From positions 62,001-126,000 of the forward strand of contig JBAVVD010000009.1 of NCBI GenBank assembly GCA_049697115.1: a stretch of DNA of 64,000 bases, in the 5' to 3' direction. The DNA is from JBAVVD01 sp049697115 (lineage in GTDB: Bacteria; Acidobacteriota; Aminicenantia; Aminicenantales; UBA4085). Positions 32,702 to 41,259 of this stretch are shown in pieces (positions within the stretch are counted from its first letter, which is position 1; each line of letters starts with the position of its first letter). The translations under genes and the position numbers were made by a program. Under the pieces are notes generated by a model that was given only the letters and a program-made list of their open reading frames with translations, did no database searches and had not been told where the DNA came from.

Positions 32702-33137
32702 ACCCATCGGCATCATCCATTCACCCTTCAAGAAATTGGAAGACATCCAACCTCTAAAATACGCCAACTCCCATGGATTTGATTCGATCGAGGGAGAGAT
32801 AGAAGTTTTTAAAGAGTATGAGGCCGGGCTTAAAGACATCGAAGGATTTTCTCATCTCATTATCATCTTCGCCTTTCACAAAACTGAAGGCTATCATCTG
32901 CACACACAGCCGCTCCTCGACGACACACCCAGGGGCCTCTTTTCCACACGTTCTCCACACCGTCCCAATCCTATCGGCATGACGGTTGTGAATGTCATTG
33001 AGAGAAAAGGAAACATCGTCCGCGTGCGCGGGATCGACATGATCGAAGGAACTCCTGTGCTCGACATTAAACCGTACACACCAAGAGACCAGCGCTCACC
33101 CATCAAAATCGGCTGGCTCACCGATAAAATAAAATGA
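32685..33137 (+). CDS. trmO: TsaA/TrmO-like tRNA (t6A37) N6-methyltransferase
   Basis: The 150-residue protein opens MEIRLKPIGIIHSPF and contains DDTPRGLFSTRSPHRPNPIG, the signature of the TsaA/YaeB family. TrmO adds a methyl group to N6 of t6A37 in threonine tRNAs, using S-adenosylmethionine. The C-terminal KPYTPRDQ loop is also present; this is a small, single-domain form. I choose ATG 32685, because upstream frame sequence belongs to the broken glycosyltransferase. The ribosome site is weak. Some TsaA-like proteins have other roles, so the substrate is inferred. Confidence 0.8.
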   Translation: MEIRLKPIGIIHSPFKKLEDIQPLKYANSHGFDSIEGEIEVFKEYEAGLKDIEGFSHLIIIFAFHKTEGYHLHTQPLLDDTPRGLFSTRSPHRPNPIGMTVVNVIERKGNIVRVRGIDMIEGTPVLDIKPYTPRDQRSPIKIGWLTDKIK

Positions 33138-33213
33138 CGCTCGAAAGGCTCAAGAAAACCAGAGCCGAACTCGTTGATGCCTTCTTAATACTCCCATCGC
33201 CAGGCGTTCTCCA

Positions 33214-33498
33214 TCAGTCTTTCTCCCTGTAGAGCAGAACCAGCATCTCCTTGAGTTCGGCCAGAGTGATGCCGAGGAGACTGGCTTCCTCGACCGCCTC
33301 GGTCAGCTTTCCTTCCACGAGTTTCATCTTCTTTTCCCGGAGAAGTTCTTTGTTCTGCATGGCGACGAAGGAGCCCTTGCCTTCGACCGTGTCAATGAAG
33401 CCTTCCTTTTCGAGTTCCTCGTAGGCTCTTTTCGTCGTGATCACGCTGATCTGAAGTTCCTGGGCGAACTTGCGGATGGAAGGAAAGGAAGAAATCAT
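33214..33498 (-). pseudogene. GntR/YhcF-type regulator, 5'-truncated
   Basis: The 94 codons start inside the winged helix: FPSIRKFAQELQISVITTKR continues through AYEELEKEGFIDTVEGKGSF, then a short C-terminal helix. Intact YhcF-type regulators begin about 35-40 residues earlier with PIYEQIxxQI. Those codons are replaced by an A+T-rich stretch holding the MFS promoter region. ATG at 33498 could still produce a shortened protein, but it lacks part of the DNA-binding domain. It diverges from the transporter gene. Confidence 0.6.
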
Positions 33499-33540
33499 AT
33501 TTTATCTTCATGCTTGGAGTATAATGATAAAAATCAGATC

Positions 33541-34725
33541 ATGAATCGGTTAAGAGGAGAAGAAATCTTCCAGATGAATCAAAGCAAAAGTGAAACGCGT
33601 AAAACCATTCGCACTTTTGCCATCGCTTCTTTTCTGAACGACATGGGCTCGGATATCATCTATCCCATCTGGCCGCTTTTTGTGACCACGATTCTCCGCG
33701 CCAACATGGCCGCGCTCGGCTTATTGGACGGTTTGGGCGAAGCGCTCGTCTCGCTCTCTCAGGCCGCTTCCGGCTATTTATCGGACCGGATCAAAAAAAG
33801 AAAGATTTTCATCTGGACCGGCTACCTCTGCGGCTCCCTCTCCAGGCTGGGATATTCCGTCTCATCCGTCTGGCAGCACCTCATACCCTTCCGGATACTG
33901 GACCGGGCGGGAAAAATCCGCAGCGCGCCGCGCGATGCACTCGTTGCGGATATTTCCACAAATGAAAACCGCGGCCGGCATTTCGGCCTGCTCAGGGCTA
34001 TGGACAACCTCGGCGCCGTCATCGGCATTCTGATCTGCATCGCCTTCTTCAACCTTCTCGGATACAGGCTGTTGTTTGCCCTGGCCGCCCTCCCCTCTTT
34101 GATCGGCGCGCTTCTGATTTTCTTGTCCATCAAAGAAAAAAGGACAGGAAGCGTTAAAATTTATAAAGGGCTTTCCTTTAAAGACATGGATAGAAATCTA
34201 AAACTTTACATCGTTTGCAATGCCCTTTTTGCCCTGGGCGCTTTCAGTTATTCCTTTCTTCTCATTTATGCTAAAAATCTGGGATTCAGGGTCACTTTCA
34301 TACCTGTTCTCTATCTCCTCTATACTTCTTCCGCTTCTCTCTTTTCTCTCCCTTTTGGAAAACTCTCGGACAGGGTGGGGAGAAAAAAAGTCCTTTGGCT
34401 CGCTTATCTGTTCTGGACCTGTGTCTGTTTCGGAATCCTGTTCAGCCGAAGTCTGATTCTCATCGTTTTCTTCTTTATCCTTTATGGAATCCACAAGGCC
34501 GCTCTGGATCCTGTCCAGAAGACATTCGCCTGCGAACTCTCCCCCCTGCCCTTTCGGGCGAGCTGTCTGGGCGCATTCCAGATGGTCATCGGGCTCTGTG
34601 CTCTGCCGGCTTCGCTCATCGCCGGCTTCCTCTGGGACCATTTCGGTTCGTTCGCTCCTTTTTATCTATCACTGGCTCTGACATGTGCGGCGGGCGGACT
34701 GCTTATATTTATTAAAGAGACCTAG
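33541..34725 (+). CDS. MFS transporter, 12-helix
   Basis: The protein of about 394 residues has a major-facilitator layout: LNDMGSDIIYPIWPLF in helix 1, GYLSDRIKKRK as the loop 2-3 motif, RILDRAGKIRSAPRDALVAD in helix 4 and GKLSDRVGRKK in the second half. RSAPRDAL is typical of a subgroup of putative efflux pumps. Substrate is unknown. The start is uncertain: ATG 33541 lacks a ribosome site but follows TATAAT at 33520-33525, and ATG 33574 has AGAGGAGA 13 bases away. The truncated GntR gene lies divergently upstream and may have regulated it. Confidence 0.8.
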   Translation: MNRLRGEEIFQMNQSKSETRKTIRTFAIASFLNDMGSDIIYPIWPLFVTTILRANMAALGLLDGLGEALVSLSQAASGYLSDRIKKRKIFIWTGYLCGSLSRLGYSVSSVWQHLIPFRILDRAGKIRSAPRDALVADISTNENRGRHFGLLRAMDNLGAVIGILICIAFFNLLGYRLLFALAALPSLIGALLIFLSIKEKRTGSVKIYKGLSFKDMDRNLKLYIVCNALFALGAFSYSFLLIYAKNLGFRVTFIPVLYLLYTSSASLFSLPFGKLSDRVGRKKVLWLAYLFWTCVCFGILFSRSLILIVFFFILYGIHKAALDPVQKTFACELSPLPFRASCLGAFQMVIGLCALPASLIAGFLWDHFGSFAPFYLSLALTCAAGGLLIFIKET

Positions 34726-35216
34726 GGCTTTCTTCCTTTTTAATGCCCGGTGTGCCGAGGGCTAAAAGCGCTGTGTACACGGCAAGATCATTATCCAGCC
34801 CGAATTATCAGCCTGTGTTCTATCGCCATTCAGTTTCCGGCTGTTTGGCTCCGAAAGATCTGGCCAGAAGGGACCGCATACCCATATTCCAAAACATTAT
34901 CGATGATAGTCCGGAAAGCTAAATCCTTAGTTTAAAAACCTCATTCCTCTAAACGAGATCATTGCCGAGGCCTGCGGAAAATCGGCCGAGTGCCAAAGTG
35001 TCTGGGACCTCTAAAGAGATGCGTTCCAGAGTTGAACTCCCGCGAGAGGATGACGATTTTTTTATCTTTTCCGCCGATCATTTTCCAGTTTTAATGATAA
35101 GAGAATTTGGTTTAAATCTTTACCCATTTTGGGTTAGATTTTAGATGACTCGATTCGAGGAATCTTTAAAGAAGAGGAATATATGTTATAACAAAAAACG
35201 CAAAGGAAAATTTGCA
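34726..35216. other. Intergenic stretch with coding debris
   Basis: No intact gene is visible over about 490 bases. Two short frames look like tails of lost genes: one ending FQNIIDDSPES before a stop near 34920, and one reading NEIIAEACGKSAECQSVWDL near 34950-35015. I cannot name either. Confidence 0.3.
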
Positions 35217-35615
35217 ATGAATCTCAAAATTGACCCAGAAAAAATAAAAAAGCTCTGTCAGAAACATAGGATTAACCTCCTGATATTGCACGGGTCCTAT
35301 GCAACAGCAACCGCCACCTCTCAGAGTGACCTGGATATCGGAATTTTGAGCTGTGAGAAAGTTGACTTAGATAAATATCTTGATATTTTGAAAGATTTTA
35401 GCGATATTTTTGGTGACAAATTTGACCCGGTCTTTCTCAATGGGGCGGAACCCATGATCAGCTACCGTGTCGCCTTGCTCGGCAAGCTTCTGTATGAAAA
35501 AAGGAAAGGACTTTTTGCCAGCTTCAGAATTCAATCTATTGCCAGGTATATGGATTCTAAAAAATTCAGGACCCTAGAAAAATTCTATATTAAACAGGCC
35601 ATTAAAAAGGGGTAA
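35217..35615 (+). CDS. MNT-type minimal nucleotidyltransferase
   Basis: The 132-residue protein starts at 35217 after AAAGGAAAA. It has the nucleotidyltransferase signature LHGSYATATATSQSDLDIGI: GS followed by the DxD metal pair. Proteins of this type (MntA) are antitoxins that AMPylate a HEPN toxin (HepT). No HEPN gene lies downstream; after the stop there are only 80 bases before the convergent EF-G-like gene. It may be an orphan or may have lost its partner. Composition is A+T rich compared with neighbours. Confidence 0.75.
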   Translation: MNLKIDPEKIKKLCQKHRINLLILHGSYATATATSQSDLDIGILSCEKVDLDKYLDILKDFSDIFGDKFDPVFLNGAEPMISYRVALLGKLLYEKRKGLFASFRIQSIARYMDSKKFRTLEKFYIKQAIKKG

Positions 35616-35698
35616 ACCATGATTGAGGCCGATTCAAATTACAATATTATATAGGTATTATTTTAAACCTTAATCGGAATATGACGGAAGATGTCTTT

Positions 35699-37792
35699 CT
35701 ACTCTTCTTCCGGTTTGACGCGACCCTCTTTGATGGCCTCCTGGATGACCTTCTGCTGGAGCTGGGCGGGAACTTCTTCATAGTGGGAGAATTCCATCAG
35801 GAACGAGCCCCGTCCTCCCGTGATGGATGTCAGGGTGGGTTCAAAGTCAAGCATCTCGGCCATCGGGACCTGGGCCTTGAGGATGCGCATGCTCCCCTTC
35901 TGCTCCATGCCCTGGACCTTGCCGCGGCGTCCGTTGAGGTTGCCCATGATATCCCCCATGTAGGTGTCGGGAGTATAAACCGCTACATTCATGATCGGCT
36001 CAAGGAGTGTCGGCCGCGCCTCTTTCATCCCTTTCTTGAATGCCATTGAAGCGGCAATCTTAAAGGCAATGTCTGAAGAGTCCACCTCATGATAGGAACC
36101 GTCATAGAGAATGACCTTGAAATTAATCGTCGGATAGCCCGCCAGAACTCCTTTCTTCCGCGCTTCCACAATGCCCTTTTCGATAGACGGAATGTAGTTC
36201 CTGGGGATGGACCCGCCGAAGATCTTGTCCTCAAACTCAAAATCCTGGCCGCGCGGAAGCGGCTCCATTTTGATTTTCACATCCCCGTACTGGCCGCGGC
36301 CCCCTGTCTGTTTTTTGTATTTCCCCTGGACATCCGATTTCCCCCGAATCGTCTCCTTATAGGCAATCTTGGGCGGCCTGATAAGGACATCCACGTTGTA
36401 TCTTTTTTTCAGCCGGTCGGTGATAATTTCCACATGGAGCTGCCCGTTTCCGGAAATAAGAAGCTGATTGGTCTCCGGATCTCTCTCGATTCGGACTGTC
36501 GGATCTTCCTCGGTGATTCTGTGAGTGGCCTGGGAAATCCGGTCCTCATCGGCACGCGTCTTGGGCTCAATGGCGAAGGAAATGGAAGGCTCGGGAAACC
36601 TGATCGGAGGGAGCCTGATCCCACTGTCCTTGGCGCTCAGAGTATCTCCGGTCGACGTGGCCTTAAGCTTGGCCGTGGCCACAATATCGCCCAGCTTGGC
36701 CTGGCCGGCAGGCACCTGCTCTTTTCCCTGGAGAAAGAATACGCCGCCGAGCTTTTCCTCCGTCTCTTTGGAGGTATTCGTCACCGTTGCATCCGGATTG
36801 GTTTTGCCGGAAAAAACCCGCATCATCGAAATGCGGCCCGTGTACGGGTCGGAAATCGTCTTGAAGATTAAAGCCGCAAAAGGCGTATCTGCAGATATTT
36901 TAATGACTTCCTCTTTTTCATTCACCGTTCCTTTGACCCCTTTTCGGTCAAGCGGTGATGGCAGCACGCCCACTATTTCATCGAGAATCATCTGGGTGCC
37001 GATATTGAGCAGCGCCGAAGAGACAAACACAGGAAACAATTGATGTTTGAGAATGCTCTTTTTAAATCCCTCATTGATCTCCTCGGGCGAGAGCTCGCCT
37101 TTTTCGAAATATTTCTCCATAAGCTTCTCATCACTCTCGGCGATCATTTCCACCAGCTCCTTGTTCCTTTTTTCGGCATCCGCCTTGAGCTCGGCCGGGA
37201 CGTCTTCTTCCGTGAAGCGGCCGCTTTCGTCCTTTTCAAAGAAATAGGCCTTCTGAGTGATAAGGTCGACGATGCCGCGGAAATTTTTCTCTTCCCCGAC
37301 AGGAAGCTGGACAGGAACAGCCGGCCTTCCGAAAAATTGATGGATGGACTCCAGCGTGCGGTTGAAGTTGGCATTTTCGCGGTCCAGTTTATTGATGATG
37401 AGAATTCGGGGAAGTCCGAATTCCTCGATGATTCCCCAGACTTTCTCTGTTCCAACCTCGATGCCAGCCACGCCGCAGACAAGAACCGCCGCCGCATCCA
37501 CGGCCCGCAGACTCGCCCTCGTATCCCAGAGGAAATTGCTGTATCCTGGAGTATCTACAAGATTGATTTTATGGTCTTTCCATTCCAAAAAACAGACGGC
37601 CGTGTTGATCGTAATCTTCCGCTCAATTTCTTCCGGCTCGAAGTCGGTGATTGTATTCCCTTTATCCACTTTGGTCAGCCGGCTGGTCACACCGGCATTG
37701 AACAAAAAGGCCGAAGTGAGGGATGTTTTTCCCGAAGAACCGTGACCGATGAGAGCGACGTTTCTGATTTTATCCGCGGGATAGTCTTTCAT
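35699..37792 (-). CDS. Elongation factor G-like translational GTPase
   Basis: The 697-residue protein has GTPase motifs GHGSSGKTS (16-24), DTPGY (about 82), NKLD (about 135), and the five-domain EF-G layout to the C-terminus (VMEPI-like LEPIMNVAVYTPDTYMGDIM). The P-loop GHGSSGKT rather than AHxDAGKT, and the absence of RGITI, separate it from canonical EF-G. It belongs with the fusA2-type paralogues, whose role in translocation or recycling is less clear. GGAGG lies before the ATG. It is followed upstream by a 170-base gap to the end of the fusion gene. Confidence 0.85.
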   Translation of the reverse strand: MKDYPADKIRNVALIGHGSSGKTSLTSAFLFNAGVTSRLTKVDKGNTITDFEPEEIERKITINTAVCFLEWKDHKINLVDTPGYSNFLWDTRASLRAVDAAAVLVCGVAGIEVGTEKVWGIIEEFGLPRILIINKLDRENANFNRTLESIHQFFGRPAVPVQLPVGEEKNFRGIVDLITQKAYFFEKDESGRFTEEDVPAELKADAEKRNKELVEMIAESDEKLMEKYFEKGELSPEEINEGFKKSILKHQLFPVFVSSALLNIGTQMILDEIVGVLPSPLDRKGVKGTVNEKEEVIKISADTPFAALIFKTISDPYTGRISMMRVFSGKTNPDATVTNTSKETEEKLGGVFFLQGKEQVPAGQAKLGDIVATAKLKATSTGDTLSAKDSGIRLPPIRFPEPSISFAIEPKTRADEDRISQATHRITEEDPTVRIERDPETNQLLISGNGQLHVEIITDRLKKRYNVDVLIRPPKIAYKETIRGKSDVQGKYKKQTGGRGQYGDVKIKMEPLPRGQDFEFEDKIFGGSIPRNYIPSIEKGIVEARKKGVLAGYPTINFKVILYDGSYHEVDSSDIAFKIAASMAFKKGMKEARPTLLEPIMNVAVYTPDTYMGDIMGNLNGRRGKVQGMEQKGSMRILKAQVPMAEMLDFEPTLTSITGGRGSFLMEFSHYEEVPAQLQQKVIQEAIKEGRVKPEEE

Positions 37793-37966
37793 GCTGAAGC
37801 CTCCAAAGACAAATTATTTCTTCCAGACTCTGTGTATGAATTTCGTTTTTCTGAAAAAACAAGTCTTATAATACAACAAAAATTCCCCCTGACTCAAGAT
37901 GAAATTTGCGCCGTGCGCTTCTATTTGCGCTTAAGTTTTCCCGGAAATGAAAAAATCATAAGATTC

Positions 37967-40900
37967 TTAGGAAATCCGGAGGGGATCTTCGGCAAGGATC
38001 CGGTCCAGGGCGTTGACCAGCCGATCAGCGTCTCTTCTAGTGAAGATTAGCGGCGGCTTGACCTTGAGCACATTCCGGTTCGGGCCGTCGAGACTGATGA
38101 GAACGCCCTCTTCCTTCATCCGCTCCACCACATAGGCAGTCGGCTCAGGAGCCGGCACCTGCGTTTCCCTGTCCTTGACCAGTTCAATGCCCAGAAAAAG
38201 GCCCAGCCCGCGCACATCTCCGATGAGAGGGTATTTCTTCTGAAGTTTTTTCAGCCGGGACTTCAGATATTGGCCGACCTGAAGTGCATTTTCCTGGAGT
38301 CTCTCCTCTTCAATGACATCCAGGACAGCCAGGCCAACCGCGGAGGAGACCGGATTCCCTCCATAGGTATTAAAGTATTCCATACCGTTGGCAAAAGCGT
38401 CGGCGATTTCCGGAGTGGTTACCACGGCGCCCAGAGGATGTCCGTCGCCGATGGGCTTTCCCAGGGTGACGATGTCCGGCACAACGCCCTGGGTGGCGAA
38501 GCCCCAGAAGTGTGTGCCGACGCGAGCGAATCCGACCTGGACTTCGTCGGCAATGCACACGCCGCCGGCCTTCCGGACGTATCGGTAGGCATGCTTCAGA
38601 TATCCCTCGGGGAGGACAATCTGTCCGCCGCATCCTGGAAGAGACTCGCAGATAAACGCGGCAATATTTCTCCCTTCACCCTGGACCTCCTCAACAGCGG
38701 ACCAGACTTCTTCGGCGTATTTTTTCCCGGCCTGCCGGTCTCCATACCGGAAGCGTCCCTGGTAGAGGTCTGGCATTGACACGACATGCGTCAGGGGCGG
38801 CCTGCCCGAGCCTCCCGGGCCGTTGAATTTATACGAACTAATTTCAATCAGGGACGTCAGGTTGCCGTGATAGGCATTGTCGACAACGATGATGTCCTTC
38901 TGCCCCGTGTAATGGCGGGCGAGACGGAGGGCAAGGTCATTGGCCTCACTTCCGGAATTGACGATGAAACATACGCGGAGCGGCCAGGGCATCCGTGCAC
39001 AGAGCCTCTGGGCGTACCGGACGAGGTTGTCATGGAGATAACGGGTGTTGGTGTTGAGGACAGCCATCTGCTGCGCCGCTGCCCTGACGACTCTGGGGTG
39101 AGAATGCCCCACGTTCGGCACATTATTGACGGCATCCAAATACTGTCTTCCCGTATCATCAAACAAATACTGCATGAACCCGCGGACGATTTTTAATGGC
39201 TTATGATAGGAAATGCTCAGCGATTTCCCGACGTGGGTTTGCCTAAGTTTTAGAGTCTCTTCAACCGTTAAAGGCTTTTCTTTCCGGCCGATTCCCTTGA
39301 CATTCAGAATCAGATTCGGGTCCGGACACAATCCGAGCCAGACTTGGCGCTCCGGATAAAGCGCGGTGCCCGGAAAATCAAGCCCGAGGCTGAGGGGATC
39401 AAGGATGACCTGGAAGTGGAGATGAGGAGGCCATCCGCCATTTTCAACAGTTTCTGCGATCTTGCCGACCCTCTCCCCTCGTCGGACAGTTCTTCCTGGC
39501 GAAAGAGCAGCCAGGGATTTGCGGGAGAGATGCCTGTAGAGCGTATAAAAGACTATTTTTCCGTTATCCGCCCTGTGTTCAAGAATAACAGTCAGGCTTC
39601 CTTTTGTTTTATCCTTCCTTTTATTCTGAACCAAATGGACTGTCCCCTGCAGAGGCACGCACATTGGTGTGCCTGGCCCGGCAAAGATATCCATCCCGAG
39701 ATGGACCACACCTTCTCTATGCGGCTTCTGGCCGCCAACAGCCGTCTCATCATGGGTCTGAATCAGGCGGGGCTCAGCGTATCTGCCAATCCCGATCCTT
39801 ACTCCTTTCCCTGCCAATTCTCCGGAAATGATGGACGCAAAAACCCTGCGCTCTGACAGGAAAGCGGCGTCCTGGAAAAGCGGACTTCCCGGGCTGAGGT
39901 CAAGGACCGCCCTTTTTTCCGGGCTCAGAGTGCCTTTGATGACAGGGAAAAACCGTGTCCGGGATTTTCGAACCCAGCGGACAAAGCGGTTGGACTCTGG
40001 GTGAGCGGCTTTTCCACAGGCTTCACGGAATGTGCAGGCTGCCAAGTTCGGATGGACGGCCTGAAGCCTTTCCAGAGTGTCCCAGGCATCATTCTCTGAT
40101 ACTGTCAGGTAATCGTTCTCGGGCCGCCGCTTTTTCTGATAGGCCGAGATTGAAACGCTCATGCACAGGCGCAGGAGGACCAGAGGAAAGAGAGCCTGAA
40201 GCTCCCTGTCTTTCATTGGAAGTTCCGAATGATAGCCGGCCACAACCGAAGAGGCGGCACGCAAGGGATTTTCTTTCTTCAGCATGACATAGGCCAGGGC
40301 CACTGCCAGCTCTGAAAGAATGTAGGAATAGGTCATGTCGCCGAAATCGATGATTCCGGCCACTCGCCTTTTCCCGAAATTCCCGGGCGACAGGTCGGGC
40401 CGCGAGACGATGACGTTATAGTCATTGGCATCGTTATGGATGAGCCCCTTGGAGAGAGAAGGAAGCAGGGGCGCCGCGAGATCCTCGAATTGAGAGAGGA
40501 AGTGTCCGATCAGCCGTCTTCTCCGGACCTCGGGAATGTGACCCTTGAAGGCTCTGATTGTGGCGGGGCCGTTTTGCATATTCCAGATGAGGCCCTCCTG
40601 GAACCTTTGTTCTTTCAAATCCCGGAACATTGGGACAAGCCGTCCGATGAAGCGGCCAAAGTCAAAGAGAAGATCAGGCGTCTGGGGATGGACATGGGCA
40701 AGGGGGACGCCTTCAATAAACCGGACCAGTCGGACAAAATGTTCCTCTCCCAGGCTGTCCCGGGCGGTCGATATTTTATCACCCGAGAGATTGGGAACGA
40801 TTCTGGGACAGATTTCACCGCAGCGGCTCCTATTAAGATGCTCCATGACCGCATTCTGAAACTCCAGGACCTGTTTTTTTTCCAGGACATTGGCGATTTT

Positions 40901-41056
40901 GAGGACAAACTTCTCTCCGTCTTGGCTCAGGATCAAGAAATTCTGGTCCCGCTCGCTCGGAAGCGGCCGGGAGGAGACGGTCATTCCGTAGAGTTTTGCG
41001 ATGATGCGGACCGCGTCTTTCCGGGTCCAATCGGGAGCCCTATCAATCATCGCCAT
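37967..41056 (-). CDS. Kinase + M23 peptidase-like + class III aminotransferase fusion
   Basis: This 1029-residue protein joins three domains. Residues of about 12-340 are an aminoglycoside-phosphotransferase-fold kinase (LIHNDANDYNVI at 205-216, IIDFGD at 235-240). Residues 448-555 form an M23 metallopeptidase-like domain with HLGMD (452-456) and HLHF (545-548). Residues from about 600 form a class III PLP aminotransferase with SGSEAND, IADEVQVGF and PLP lysine K867 in LGKPIGDG. The kinase/phospho-lyase pair parallels human hydroxylysine kinase with 5-phosphohydroxylysine or phosphoethanolamine phospho-lyase. It may therefore turn an amino alcohol into an aldehyde, ammonia and phosphate. I chose the ATG at 41056, after AGGAGG, over a TTG at 41230. 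Confidence 0.85.
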   Translation of the reverse strand: MAMIDRAPDWTRKDAVRIIAKLYGMTVSSRPLPSERDQNFLILSQDGEKFVLKIANVLEKKQVLEFQNAVMEHLNRSRCGEICPRIVPNLSGDKISTARDSLGEEHFVRLVRFIEGVPLAHVHPQTPDLLFDFGRFIGRLVPMFRDLKEQRFQEGLIWNMQNGPATIRAFKGHIPEVRRRRLIGHFLSQFEDLAAPLLPSLSKGLIHNDANDYNVIVSRPDLSPGNFGKRRVAGIIDFGDMTYSYILSELAVALAYVMLKKENPLRAASSVVAGYHSELPMKDRELQALFPLVLLRLCMSVSISAYQKKRRPENDYLTVSENDAWDTLERLQAVHPNLAACTFREACGKAAHPESNRFVRWVRKSRTRFFPVIKGTLSPEKRAVLDLSPGSPLFQDAAFLSERRVFASIISGELAGKGVRIGIGRYAEPRLIQTHDETAVGGQKPHREGVVHLGMDIFAGPGTPMCVPLQGTVHLVQNKRKDKTKGSLTVILEHRADNGKIVFYTLYRHLSRKSLAALSPGRTVRRGERVGKIAETVENGGWPPHLHFQVILDPLSLGLDFPGTALYPERQVWLGLCPDPNLILNVKGIGRKEKPLTVEETLKLRQTHVGKSLSISYHKPLKIVRGFMQYLFDDTGRQYLDAVNNVPNVGHSHPRVVRAAAQQMAVLNTNTRYLHDNLVRYAQRLCARMPWPLRVCFIVNSGSEANDLALRLARHYTGQKDIIVVDNAYHGNLTSLIEISSYKFNGPGGSGRPPLTHVVSMPDLYQGRFRYGDRQAGKKYAEEVWSAVEEVQGEGRNIAAFICESLPGCGGQIVLPEGYLKHAYRYVRKAGGVCIADEVQVGFARVGTHFWGFATQGVVPDIVTLGKPIGDGHPLGAVVTTPEIADAFANGMEYFNTYGGNPVSSAVGLAVLDVIEEERLQENALQVGQYLKSRLKKLQKKYPLIGDVRGLGLFLGIELVKDRETQVPAPEPTAYVVERMKEEGVLISLDGPNRNVLKVKPPLIFTRRDADRLVNALDRILAEDPLRIS

Positions 41057-41223
41057 CTCCCCTCCTCTCATTTGAATTTCGTTCCAGACACTAACATTAT
41101 CCGGAGGCGTTCGCCCAAATACAAGCAAAATCATCCGGGCCGCCGAATCGGAACCGGGAGCAAAGCCTCTTTCTACACCCTGATGCCATGAAAATAGAAA
41201 GGCTTGCTGTCTCTGAAACAAAA

Positions 41224-41253
41224 TTGACAAGAAGACCCCCTTTTTGCTAAAAA
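41224..41253 (+). promoter_or_regulatory. Promoter of secA, nearly leaderless
   Basis: TTGACA (41224-41229), an 18-base spacer and TAAAAA (41248-41253) lie six bases before the secA ATG at 41260. Transcription would start at or just after the start codon, and no ribosome site is present. The same arrangement occurs at the methyltransferase gene (5975-6003). Confidence 0.45.
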
Positions 41254-41259
41254 TGGGTA

